Shown here one piece after another: positions 11,183 through 22,449 of a DNA stretch of 64,000 bases. The position numbers and the translations under genes are program-made. The stretch is taken from assembly GCA_905331475.1 (NCBI GenBank), contig CAJNYU010004660.1:41797-105796 (forward strand), given 5' to 3'. Source of the stretch: Rotaria socialis. Its lineage: Eukaryota > Rotifera > Eurotatoria > Philodinida > Philodinidae. A model generated the notes under the pieces. The model searched no databases and was not told where the DNA came from. It saw nothing but the letters and a program-made list of their open reading frames with translations. Within the stretch, counting starts at the first letter, position 1. Each line of letters begins with the position of its first letter.

Positions 11183-13268
11183 GTCATGAGCAAGGGGGAA
11201 CAAACTGATTTCTTGATTTCTTGATTTCTAGTGATTTCTATGACTGGAAATCAGTTTTTATATGATCATTGCAAACCAGCAGAAATCGTTCAGAAATGTT
11301 GAAAAATTATGAGAGATCAGTAGAAATCAACAGTGGGCACTGAAAACATTGCACGTTCTGAAAAAAAAGGGAAATTAGTAAAAATCATCAGTAATCAATA
11401 GAAATTAATATTTTTTTTTCACTATATAGTTCGAGAATTTCTGTGATTTACAGTTATTTACATTTGTTTCTTGTAACTTCTAACAACTGCGTCGTTATGC
11501 ACATCTTTAATGTATGATGATTTCTAGTGATTTCTGGTGATTTTCATGCCTGGAAATCAGTTTATTCCCCCATTGGCGTCGACAATAAAAGCCGTACCGA
11601 TATTGAGCACTTTTTATACAGGTATGGCATACTTGCCAAATGCATCATTTTTTAATTCCTGGGGTACCTTTCAGACATTCGTGAAATTTGTTTTTCATCT
11701 CTGATGTTCACAGATAGATAGAATAAGATGTATTGATCACAAACATTGTATGTTTCTGGAGGCTTGTCTCTTCATGCGAGACATATTAACCACATTTGAA
11801 ATAGACATAAATTAGTTTCTACTGGGAGAGACCACAAATCTATGTGAACGGTTCACTCAAATTGAGCCTGTACGACGCAGAATCATTTACTCTACAAGAA
11901 TATATATGAAGATCTACATATAAAAATGCTCCTAGATTGATAATGGTCAAATACCGCCCCCAATGGATCCAATGCTGTAAACAGTGATTCCTTGAACTGA
12001 CAAAACCCATGGCTGCATGAGTGAATCAAAACGATTTTCACTCAAAGCTGATAACTTGGCAAGTTCTTTCTAACAACTCTTACATGCCTCAATGAAAGAT
12101 AATCGATAAAAATGAGTTTGATTTAAACGATCACGAAACACTCCGATAAACTGCTAAAAATAATCTGTATGAAAAGAGCTCATCGCTTTATCTATTGTAA
12201 GTGAAAACCACATTGTTTTCTTCTCGTTTTCTATTACACCGTAAGCTCACTATTTATAGCATTGAACCCATTGGGCACGGTGTTTGACCATTATCAACCG
12301 ATGAGCATTCTTATATGTAGATCTTCATGCATATTCTGATAGAGTAAACGATTCTACGTCGAGTAGGTTCAATTTAAATGAATTTTTCACATCGATTTTC
12401 GGTCTTTTCCGCTAAAAACAGATTTTGGGCTCTTCCAAAAGTGCTTCATATGTCTCTTATGAAGAGACAAACGTTCGAAAGCACATAATACTTGAGATCA
12501 ACACATGTCATTCTATCTACGTATTTGTGAACAGTAGTAATGGTAAAAAACAAAAATTTTTTCACGAGTGCCTGATGATACTTCAGAAACGTAAAAATGA
12601 TACTTTTGCAAAGTACACCTTACAAATATAAAGTATCCGGATCGATACGGCTTTTATTATCGACACCAATTGTAGCTTTATTTAGCATCGACGACGAATT
12701 TTCATTAAACGTCGTTATTAGCGACACTTTTTTTTATAGATGTTGAATGTCATCTGTTGGACTTTTCTGGCTTATTACGCTGAAATTTGTTTATCATCAA
12801 TACGTGCAGCATGATAGAGATCTATATGCTCTACAGCATTGTTCAATAGACCTTTTCTGTATTTCTTAAAGAAAGCGTGTCCTTCAGTCAGTTATATGAC
12901 AAAGAGAACGCATAATAAGAGACATGGTACATCAAGTCCTAGATATCGAGGTTGAACGAACACTATGTAGTAGTTACTATTCAATCATGTGTCATTCATC
13001 TATAAGATTTTTCGTACTAATTTATGACTACTTTATGAAATAACGAATATAAGGAGCTTTCAGTTGTTCTACAATTAAAACTTCTAGCGACTGGCTACCG
13101 AACAAGTACTAATTTTGCGATAAATTTAATAGAAATTGAATAAGAATAAAAGAATATTGTATATTTATCTCTTATGTCTAATAATTTGAAAAAGTTGAAA
13201 AAGCGTTATCTAAAATGATCTCTTGTGATTTCTAGCATTATAAATCAGTTTCCCTCCTTGGTCATGAG
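11183..13268. mobile_element. Non-autonomous DNA transposon with 8-bp target duplications
   Basis: GTCATGAG occurs immediately outside both ends (11183-11190 and 13261-13268). The element between begins CAAGGGGGAACAAACTGATT and ends with the imperfect inverse (AATCAGTTTCCCTCCTTG). The interior near the left end repeats the word TGATTTCT/AGAAATCA, for example TGATTTCTAGTGATTTCT at 11529. A second right-type end (AAATCAGTTTATTCCCCC) occurs at 11556-11573, so a roughly 380-bp MITE-like unit is followed by a nested foldback (11572-12670) and a second terminal piece. No transposase is present. An 8-bp duplication would fit hAT-type integration, but family assignment is inference. Confidence 0.72.
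11572..12670. mobile_element. 1.1-kb foldback (long inverted repeat) element
   Basis: The left arm starts ATTGGCGTCGACAATAAAAG and the right arm ends with the inverse (CTTTTATTATCGACACCAAT). The arms can be followed inwards almost to the centre near 12120. Matching pairs include GTCTCTTCATGCGAGACAT at 11764 against ATGTCTCTTATGAAGAGAC at 12450, and ATGAAGATCTACATATAA at 11907 against TTATATGTAGATCTTCAT at 12312. By eye the arms are about 65-75% identical, so the palindrome is old or diverged. No coding capacity. It sits inside the larger element. Confidence 0.72.
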
Positions 13269-13832
13269 TGCAAAATAAATCTGAATTCATTTTAAAAAAG
13301 AATAAATCCAATTATGTTCGGATACGCTTGTAATCATTGTTGAAGACGATACTTGCATCGAGAATTCGCATTTACCAAAACAAAATGGGATAGGAAATTT
13401 TTCATAAATAACGAAACTCATCGAATAGAGCGACGATGCCTTTCTTTAACAAGTCATTTCGAGCAGAAAACAAAAGAATTTGAACTTAAGTCTCCTAATT
13501 ATATACGCATACGAGTTAATCTTTAGTCACCATCATACAACGCCAAATAGAACAGTATTTGTATAGTGTTTATGGTCGGATGGATTTGCTTTGATCATTC
13601 AACCCTAATCTAGTCTATCGATGTACGAGCATTCGTAATCAATTGAATTATTCTTTTTTGTTTTGCTGTGATAAACAAAACTATTGTAATAGTAACATAA
13701 TTACAGAAAATTACTCTTTTTGGTAGTTGTTGAGCGATATGGAATACACGAAAATTAAAAACAATGGAGGAAATCATACAGAAAGTGAATACTCAACTCT
13801 GATGCAAAATACAAATCAACAAACAAAATAGA
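13269..13832. other. Intergenic, no feature seen
   Basis: AT-rich spacer between the transposon and the 3' end of the START gene; no reading frame or repeat recognised. Confidence 0.5.
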
Positions 13833-15522
13833 TTATATTGTATCGACAGCAATCGTAGATGATGAGGAAGATAATGTTGTCTCAAGAATTTTAGATGTAT
13901 GATTTCGAAGTGATTCAACAAGATTAAGTTGAACACTAGCTAATGAACTGTTGATAAGATACTGCGGAAGCCAGCCCTATCAAGAAAAATAATTCATAAA
14001 CATATAATTTAGATCATGAATGAAATCATTTACTTTTAAGTTAACATTAAGCAACCACGTAAATTTACAAGTTGCTTCATCATTTTTTTCCACAACATAC
14101 GCTGTTGGCCCATTCTCTCCTCTTTTATGTTAGAAATTCGATATAGATTTCAATCATATTTATATAACCAATAAAACTTACCGAACACAACTAGAAGGAC
14201 AATAGAATAGCTTCAAACAAAGAAAGAAACTCTCTTACCTATTATTTGGCGGCATTTTCGAGTGCAGACATGCTTGCGCTGCTAGTATTGCAGTATCATC
14301 AATAAATCGACGTACTGCTAAATTGACAAAATCACGCTTGGCAATAAAACCTTGTGCTTGTTCATTTGTTAGTTGATAGCTAATTGAGAACGAAAGAAAA
14401 AATGAATTCTAAACATCACAATATATTTACTTACGTTATATACAAATCATCATTAATGACTTCTAATATCTATACAAAACAAAGCAAAGCCATAATAAAA
14501 CAATACAAAATCTTATTTTCACAAAATGAGGATTCGTATTCGAAGATGTCTTGGCGGGTGATTCTCTATACGGGAATTTATATTTCCTATTAATCTCAAA
14601 AGATAATCGCCTTCAACATCAGGCAAATATTGAATAGAAAATTATCAATAGTAAAAGATTACTTCTGTTTTTTTTTCTTAGATGCACCAATCTGTCTGTC
14701 AAGAACAGAAATTAAATTAGATGGTGATAGAAAAATTTGCTATTGTTTAGCAAGTAAAATATAATTAATTATTTTTTAAGTAAAATTCGCTAGATTATAC
14801 TTGTCAAAAAACGCTTATCGTGACACATGCATGATAATTTCTCGTGGATTCGTACTCATATGACAGTCATTTAAATAAATGAAAACTACAATCGGCGACG
14901 TTTACCCTATTCGCAATTGGCAAAAAAAAGTATATTTAATTAAATCTAAACATACTTTACAATCATTCACAGATGGACTCCATTTTGGAATATCTTCTTG
15001 TCGTTCAAATAGCATTTCGACAATACCAGAGTAAGATCCTGGGATAATGCTCTTGAAATCATAAGTTTTAAAGTAAAAATCTTATGTTTTCTGAATGGGA
15101 TTGTCTTACAGTGACTCGGAAAATTCTTCCCCACTTCGGAAACTCTTTTGAAACAACAACATCAAGTCCATCGCGACTTTTTGCTTCTTCTGTCCAAGCA
15201 TTTTCATCTTTAAATATTTTCCATATTTCATCAATAGTTGCATCTGCTTGCTTTTCATAATCATCGTTCGTATCATTGTTATCGAAAACTACTGATGATG
15301 ATGATGATCTTTTTAATACAGATTTTGCTACATTTGACTCGGAATGAACAGTTCGAAGTGATTCTTGTGTTAGTGCCTTTTCATCAATTCCTATCGTGCA
15401 AAAATAAAAGAACAATCAATCGGTTTTGTTTTCATATAAAAAGTGAATAAAAAACTATTAGTGTACTTGCCTGATGCTGAAAAATTTCTTAGGAAATTTG
15501 GAGTTGTTACTGCCGATTTCAT
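13833..15522 (-). CDS. START-domain lipid transfer protein (StAR/STARD3-like), 7 exons, 278 aa
   Basis: Exons (minus): 15522-15471, 15390-15110, 15051-14956, 14469-14435, 14379-14239, 14121-14034 and 13976-13833; all phases join and the product is 278 residues. The START domain (about 70-260) shows DGLDVVVSKEFPKWGRIFRV, the block around SGIVEMLFERQEDIPKW, YITYQLTNEQAQGFIAKRDF, RGENGPTAYVVE, FTWLLNVNLKGWLPQYLIN and a C-terminal amphipathic helix. RGENGP and NxxLKGxLPxYLI are typical of the cholesterol-binding StAR/STARD3 group. There is no MENTAL membrane domain; the N-terminus is short and Ser-rich. Expected role: intracellular sterol or lipid transfer. Intron 1 (15470-15391) is GC-AG (AG|GCAAGT); intron 3 is long (486 bp). 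Confidence 0.88.
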
Positions 15523-18500
15523 TTAACAGATCTTAAAAGAAAGCAATAAAATGAAATATATATATGATGCAGCCCTAGACTACTGTATCAAGAAGACCAT
15601 CTGTTATTATGGTAATTGCTGTCAACTCACGCTCATCATGTTCTACTTTTTTTTCCTATCCTTCCTTTTTTTATTCGTCTGTTTTCTGTCTTTTGGATAC
15701 AAAAAGAAAAAGCATAGGACGAGCATGGCGTGAGCCATCCCTTTGACATCACATCAATCGAGAGTGCAAGAAGCATCGAAAGATTGATGTTTGTTCGTTG
15801 GCGTTTGTCATAGTATGATGATTTTATTATGCTGCTCATCAATTTGTCTAGTTTTTCTCCTACATGAATGATATGATCGATGCCTTTGCACTTGATTTAC
15901 TGCAAGAGAGAAAATAACGATTAGATCATAATCAAATCAATAATTGATTTCGTTTTTTACGTATTTTTCTCGTATGATGTTTTCATCAGGTATTCTCAAA
16001 ACAAATTAGAAAACTCATAAATCAATTTCTTCTATTACTTTCAACGTCAAAATCTTTCGTGCCGATGATAGAAGTCATGTTTACTATGAGAAATATTTTT
16101 ATACAAAAATACAGGCAATGAGCGGAAGCGTGAAAGCTTAGATAAGAAAAAACAACTTAAAATCATCGTTCGAAGTCCTACTACGCTGGGCGGGGTAGCT
16201 TCACTCTGATTACAACTGCTGAATCCATAAGAAAAAAAAAGATGTTCGTAGCGATGCTACAAATATGTTATTTTCTTCTAGTCTATTATTTGCGTCGTAC
16301 TAAATTGGCAGCTATAAAGACCTAAGATAATATTTCATAATGATAAATGTTAAAGATTAATAGAACTGGTAATTATATCTATTCAAGCAAAAACATATTG
16401 ACGTCCATTAAACAATACATTATTTCATGAGCGTAAAGAGAAGACTGACTCAAGAAAACAGCAGTTTTTTGTATCATGACGATATGAAAAATGAATTGTA
16501 TAATAAAAAACGAAGGAATTATTACAACATAGTTTTAATTTCATAAATTCTATGATTCACTTGTTTGGTTTTGGTACCGAGCTGCTAACATGATCGTGTA
16601 CGAGCTGCAATTTTTTTAAATATTTTCAAGAAAATAGTCGCATACAAACTAACCGTTTTTGCTTGTCGGCTTTGTCTTCAAATCATTCCTCTTGGAAGAA
16701 AATTTGCACCCGTTAGCACAGAATCTCGCTTTATCAAACATGTTTTCTCATGATATGTCTACGAAAAATTCTAGTAGATTTTAGCTCCAAGTTTTTCTTC
16801 GCATGAACGATGTCATTGAATGCATATTGCTTTAGTATTTTTGGATTATTCTTCATGAACAAAGGCTTGCACATATTGATAGATATGTAAATATATTAGC
16901 AGACATTCATATTTCTAGTTTTACTACAGTAAGAAAATACAAAAATACTCAAACCACAATGTTTTTTTTAATCGTTTTTGGCACCATCTGCTATATAAAA
17001 AAAGGATATTTTCATCAACGTATTCAAATAGTCATATTAAATAAATAAGCTCGGGAGCATTAGATTATTGTTGTTTCTAAATATGACATTCAATAAGCTA
17101 TCGGAAAGTGTTTAGGATACAGATAGTGTGCGTTTTTTGTAGTAGAATGGGTAGCTTTGATTAAAAAAAACATTCCCTTTAATAAAAAGCTGTAGCTGTC
17201 AAATAAATAAATCTAATTCATTTAACCCACGCTGACTGTAATCACAACGAACTCAATGAAATCAAAACGTACTGTCACGTGCAAGGTATACTCAAAACAA
17301 AGAAAGCCAATGAACCGTGCGTGAAATAAACAGATTTAATCATACATTATCAATAATATCGACGAAGAAATTTCAATGCGATATTATTCGAAGAAAAATT
17401 CAACATTGAAATCATAGTTGAATTTAAAAAAAAATATGTTCGTGTAAGATCAAAAACAAATTTCTATTAGTACACTGAGTGTTTTATAAGAGACAGACAT
17501 AGCTGCTTTAATTTTTAATGAACTATGAATTGAACAGATTCATTATTTAGTAGGCCTACACCTTGAACATATGTGAAATGTCATTTGTTAAACACTTACT
17601 TGAACTAAAGAAAAATAGCTGCCTTAACATTTTATAATTCTATACGTATAGGTATACGAGTGAATAACTACCGCACACGAATATTTGGCTTTTGCAATAT
17701 CCCCTACTTTATAACCTTGACTAGAATGATTCAGAGCTGACAATCATAATCATTTTCTTTACAATAGAAAAATTAAAACATAACTACTATTCCCCAAGAA
17801 GCGACTAACTTTTTGTTTAGATATGGCCAAAAAAAACGTTTAACATAAGAAGTCATGTTACTTTTACATATACCCGTTGAACCTGTGAATGATTCTTTTC
17901 TGTCAGTAAAAAAATTAAAAACCAAGGAAATCACATACATTAACTATTGATGTTTTCTTTGTAGAATCAATATGTAGATAAAATAGTAAATCATTCACGA
18001 CTGCAAATAAAGCACTTAGCTAATAAATATATTTTGCATTGATGAACTAGTTAAGATTCATTGGGCACTTGTTTCTTTCGTCAAGGATATGTTTTTCGAT
18101 TTGATCTCCTGGTGGCAGCAATTCACTCTTATTTCTACGAGAGTAGAGACAAGATATTAATAAAAAATTGTCAACAAGGTCACTTGAAAAGCAATTAAAT
18201 AGCCACAGGCGGTGCAAATAAAACCGATATCGTAAAACTAAAATCTTTATTTTGATAAATGCTAATTTTTCACTACAAAATAGATACTACAGGCTTTCAG
18301 CATATATCGTCAATAGGAAAAAAACAATGATTTAAATCGTAGAGAAAATAAAGATAACAATTTAATATTGACAATAAAATTCTGTATCTAAATATGAAAT
18401 GTTAAATAAGCATGCAGCTGGTTTATATTCAGATTGAGAAGCCACAATCATATGTCAGCATATTCTCTTTGTTTATAGCTCAGAGAAAAAGAAAGAAATG

Positions 18501-18693
18501 TTTAAAATTTTTGTAATCAAACGAAGAACGATTAGTAGAACAAAGAAAAAAAACTTGATTAATAAGCTATCAGTCAAAAGGAATGATAAAGATAAGTAAG
18601 AGCAAAAAGAAAACGTGATGTATTGTTGTTGTTTTGACGAAAGAACTTTTCTTAATTACATTATATAAAGAATTAAATAAATAAGTTTTGGTT
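15523..18693. other. 3.2-kb intergenic region, no gene seen
   Basis: Very AT-rich. Open frames at 15551-15733 and 15636-15842 overlap on opposite strands and have no recognisable motif. I see no tRNA, repeat array or transposon ends. Confidence 0.5.
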
Positions 18694-19432
18694 CTATTCG
18701 GTTTTTTTGAGTTCACCGGCCGCAGTGGCAGTACCATTGAGTTCTGAATCTTCAGCTGCATAGACACTGGGGGTTTCGCCTGGCTTGAGAAGTCGACCAA
18801 CAATATCATATTTTTCTATAAAATAACGAGACAAAAGAACACAACAATTTTCTACATAGAAAATAATCGATCAATTATATAAAATACCACGAAAATCTTC
18901 ATGCCAATTTCTAGCAGTAGCTCGTTCAGCATCACAAAGATCAGCGAGATCATCGTATTCATCTGCAAATAACGATTGTGTCAATTGCATTTTTGATAAT
19001 GCTCGTGTTGCATCTCGACCAGCGAATAATGAATAAGCTCCACCTATTGAAATAAACAAACGAACATAAATGACATTGAAAAATAACAGAAAAGAATAGT
19101 TCACCTGGTCCATATAAATCACTTCGACGACTTACATCGAATATATCCCCATAGATAACTGTAAGAATTCGACCATTTGAGTCTGTACCATTGTATTTAC
19201 GTAATTCTTCTATTGTCAAATCTTGTTTAGCCATTTTGGGTAAGGGTGGTGGGACTGTCGATGAACTTGGGCTATGTGTTGGTGTACGTTTTAATAAAAA
19301 CAGTTTAACAAGTAAAAATATAATCAAAAAGACAAGAATTAGATTTATTGGACTTGTCCAAATATCATTGAAAAGACGTTGTAGTAATCCAAGTACCATT
19401 CCTGTTAGTGTTTCGCTTGATTCACTGTCCAT
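18694..19432 (-). CDS. PGRMC1: Membrane-associated progesterone receptor component (cytochrome b5-like haem protein)
   Basis: Exons (minus): 19432-19105, 19043-18888 and 18815-18694, with introns of 61 and 72 bp; 201 residues against 195 in human PGRMC1. The Met at 19432 places the N-terminal segment and a single membrane span (about 25-47, NLILVFLIIFLLVKLFLLK) correctly. A cytochrome b5-type domain follows: LTIEELRKYNG, GRILTVIYGDIFDVSRR, LYGPGGAYSLFAGRDATRAL, then ADEYDDLADL and EKYDIVGRLLKPGETPS. The two tyrosines of LYGPGGAY fall at 107 and 113, matching the haem-region tyrosines of human PGRMC1. The family is ER-anchored, binds haem and supports cytochrome P450s and sterol metabolism. 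PGRMC2 is an equal alternative label. Confidence 0.92.
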
Positions 19433-20048
19433 CTTAGAATACCTAGCCACAATCAGCGTAGACAACAAATGAGTAGTTTTAAACTGTAATGAAAATAACC
19501 AGACGCTTCTATAGTAACCAATCATATGCATACACGTTTAGATTGGTTAACATAACTTCCATTCGTATGCACATTATTAAGACAGAAAAAAAAGATAGAA
19601 ATATTTTCTATTTAAATTAATTTTGTAAAAATTTAACCCTTTAATTGGAACAATGCTGATTCTTGGCACACTATTCATAATTCAATACGATCTACCTATT
19701 CTGCATTTTTATTTACGACACATAATGGATTTTATGACAGTAAAACATATTATATTTTAATAACGTAATACTTGAGCTAGACGTAAAGTCAAAGAAAATC
19801 TTATCTGTATTGTCAAGAACGTTAGAGATAATCTTCTTGGATTAAAATTTCTTTTTCACTAATGCATATCAAACATGAAGTTCAATGAATTGCTAAAATA
19901 TTTTTGTAAAACGCTGAAAAAATTAGTTTGTTTAGCTAAACAGAATCAAAATTATTATGGAAAACGATCGATTCTATTTGATGCAACAAAACTTTGATAA
20001 GTAACCTGTAAACATTTATTTTTATTTTGTGAGACAAAGAAAAACAAA
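19433..20048. other. Intergenic, no feature seen
   Basis: The 5' flank of the PGRMC gene and the 3' flank of the L20 gene. No motif beyond AT-richness. Confidence 0.5.
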
Positions 20049-20606
20049 TCAAAATCGATTAAAAACATCCTTAAATAAAGATGGATTTAATATATGTTGA
20101 CCAACATGAATAGGTACTTGTTCTTCTTCGGCATCAAGTTCTGTATTTGCATCATCATGTTCATGTTCAGGATCGGGTACTTCGAGATTTGTATTTTGAA
20201 TGTGTTGTTTAGCAATAAGACTTAAACATTGAAATGTTCGTGGTTCATATATAGCTAGGTCAGCAAGAATAGCTGGTGATAATTGAATATTTTGTCGTTT
20301 AAGACTAGCTGTTAATGTATGTTGTCGTAAACCATGTTCACGAGCAGCTGCATCTATTCGTGTATCTTGTAGTTCAGCTTCAAATATTGGTTTAAATTGA
20401 CGAGTACGTGATGCCAAACGCCAACGATTTCTCAAATAAGGGTAAGCTATTTTAAAACACTGTCGGCGACGACCATCACTTCCAAATGTAAATCGAAATG
20501 TTTCTAAACGCCACCATTTATTATCTGTTCGTTTACCTGGAATAGTCCTTTTTAATAACCATTCAGGTGTTGGTAATTTACGAAGTAAAGACGTAAGAAA
20601 TACCAT
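20049..20606 (-). CDS. MRPL20: Mitochondrial large-subunit ribosomal protein bL20m
   Basis: A single exon of 185 residues starting at ATG 20606-20604. The core matches bL20: GRRRQCFKIAYPYLRNRWRL, then TRIDAAAREHGLRQHTLTAS and the hallmark LADLAIYEPRTFQCL (human MRPL20 has a nearly identical LADLAIYEPKTF). The N-terminal residues can act as a mitochondrial import signal. The tail beyond about residue 140 is acidic (DPEHEHDDANTELDAEEEQ) and longer than usual for the family, ending in a short basic/hydrophobic segment. It is a structural protein of the mitochondrial 39S subunit binding 16S-type rRNA. Confidence 0.9.
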   Translation of the reverse strand: MVFLTSLLRKLPTPEWLLKRTIPGKRTDNKWWRLETFRFTFGSDGRRRQCFKIAYPYLRNRWRLASRTRQFKPIFEAELQDTRIDAAAREHGLRQHTLTASLKRQNIQLSPAILADLAIYEPRTFQCLSLIAKQHIQNTNLEVPDPEHEHDDANTELDAEEEQVPIHVGQHILNPSLFKDVFNRF

Positions 20607-21330
20607 TATTTTATATGTATTAGTATCAAAGAATAGTGAACATATGTATTATATGTTTGTTTCAGAGAAATAAAAGCAAAAGTATTGGCTGATGAAAAGC
20701 ATATAAGAGATCAGTAGGTAGGATATATTGATGCAAATTCAAAAGATGGCGCTACAATATGATGTTCTTTTTCTCGGTATATTTAATTATATTATAGAAT
20801 ATAGTTTGTTATTGAAACTATAATAACTTGTAGACTTTAAAAAAAAAACATGTTCAACTATTACATCTATTATGTGTCTAAATAAAATATTCTTCGCTTG
20901 AAATCAACCTGTTAGAGAGTACTCTAACAAGTTATTTATTTATTCGTATACGTTCTTGCTTCGTCTTTATAAGTTATATATTTCTTATATGTGCAATCCA
21001 ATTCGGAGTGGGATGTAGATATTGATGCACTTCGTATGGTATAAGCTTAGGATACTATGACTTTGGATTCTCATTACCCAGTGTAATGCTATTATGACAT
21101 CTATGGAAATATTCAACCATTTTGCGATACAGACCAATATAATATGAAAATTTTATCTATGCACTTATAGATACATAGTTACCAGTTCTTAAAAACCGAA
21201 CTGGTTCAAGGTGTCAGTTCTCAAAAAAAGAGCTAGTTCCAAGAAATGGTAGCTGTCGCAGGTCTAGCACCATCATCTTTGTATACAATATAGTCTAGCC
21301 GAAGAAGCAAATGTCTTTTCTTCCTTTCTG

Positions 21331-21334
<4 letters not shown>
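20607..21334. other. Intergenic, no gene seen
   Basis: AT-rich. 21185-21240 carries GAACCGAACTGGTTC-like words, similar to 58520-58570 near the hAT remnant, but too short to classify. Confidence 0.4.
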
Positions 21335-21367
<33 letters not shown>

Positions 21368-21372
21368 TGTGT
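21335..21372 (+). repeat. (TC)n / (GT)n microsatellite
   Basis: About 28 bases of pure CT dinucleotide followed by GTGTGTGTG, directly abutting repeat copy B. Confidence 0.9.
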
Positions 21373-21526
21373 GTTGTACAGTATAAATAGAAAAAAAAAG
21401 AATAATAAAACATATTAGAAGGGAGATTAAGATTCAGATTAGGAATCAAAAATAAGAAATTTGTTGTTGATTGGATAAATAGGAAAATAAATTTCTATTT
21501 TGTGAATTGATTTAAGCTACAGCGGG
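21370..21526 (+). repeat. About 150-bp dispersed repeat, copy B
   Basis: Inverted relative to copy A at 10508-10660, with shared GTTGTACA(G)TATAAATAG, GATTAAGATTCAGATTAGGA and TTTAAGCTACAGC. It has TATAAATA near its start, which could be a promoter-like box. It is followed by the LINE endonuclease scrap on the opposite strand. Confidence 0.6.
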
Positions 21527-21544
21527 AGCTCGGTAACACAACCG

Positions 21545-21900
21545 ATGGAAAATTCAAAAAGTACTGATAGTTTTTCATATCATAGAATTGTACAAGCGCT
21601 AGTCAATACATTTTGTATTTTTGCCTTGAAAACTTTAGGACAGTGATTGCTAGATTCATCATGAACAGTTTCATCTAGGGTCTGAGATATCTCTATTAGG
21701 TTTTTCAATCGACGATGTGTGAGTATAGTATTAGCGGAGATCCCGTTACTAACATCCACAACTACAATCCGATGGTCACTTTTAATAAGCTCGAAACTTT
21801 ATCAGTTAGTACTGACCTGTTTACTTGGCAGCGTCTTCGTATTCCAGTTCTTCTCTTTAACGTGTGATAAAATATTTTTCTTATCAGTTGAAGTCATTTT
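21545..21900 (-). pseudogene. Possible LINE AP-endonuclease fragment
   Basis: Read on the minus strand, the segment at about 21790-21600 translates without stops as FELIKSDHRIVVVDVSNG followed by SANTILTHRRLKNL and further residues. SDHRIVVVDV resembles the C-terminal SDH(R)xxV block of non-LTR retrotransposon endonucleases. Upstream there are stops. The match rests on a short motif, so confidence is moderate at best. Confidence 0.4.
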
Positions 21901-22449
21901 TATTGTTCGAAACTGCTTTTAGTTTTCTATGCTTAGAACACGAAAATGTTTGAATTTATAAACTCACACGTTAAAATCGCAATCAACTCAGCAACAATTT
22001 TGCTAGAGAAAAGCTGAATGACGACAAAAATCACATACATACGCTAAAACGTTTGAAGGAGCTATGTATGTGTCGCTCTTTACTAGCATCAGCCATACTA
22101 CACAACCATATATGAGCTACGTGTCTTAACAAAAGAACGAACCAAAACAGTATTTTTCCATGGCGCGTCTTGGCATCAAATCACAGAAGAGAGAAGCTTC
22201 AGAAGTTTGCTTTAACGGTGAATTAAAAAGATCCATCATTTTTCTGTGGATGTAGGCGAGCGCAGTATAAGAGGATTTCACTCACACTACTGACCAACTA
22301 TTATAAATGGGTGTTTCCGACTACTTTCCATCTATTACATCTTTGATTACAAATGAATATCCAAAAATTTCTCATGGTCATGCTGGAATCAGCCGTTTAC
22401 ACTTTACATGAGTACTGTTAATATTTGTTTCTATTTCCGCTCTTTATCA
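21901..22449. other. Downstream flank of receptor gene 1
   Basis: Non-coding. From about 22370 it is recognisably related to 25590-25700 (shared GGAATCAGCC(G/A)TTTACACTTT), showing that the duplication extends past the coding region. Confidence 0.5.
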
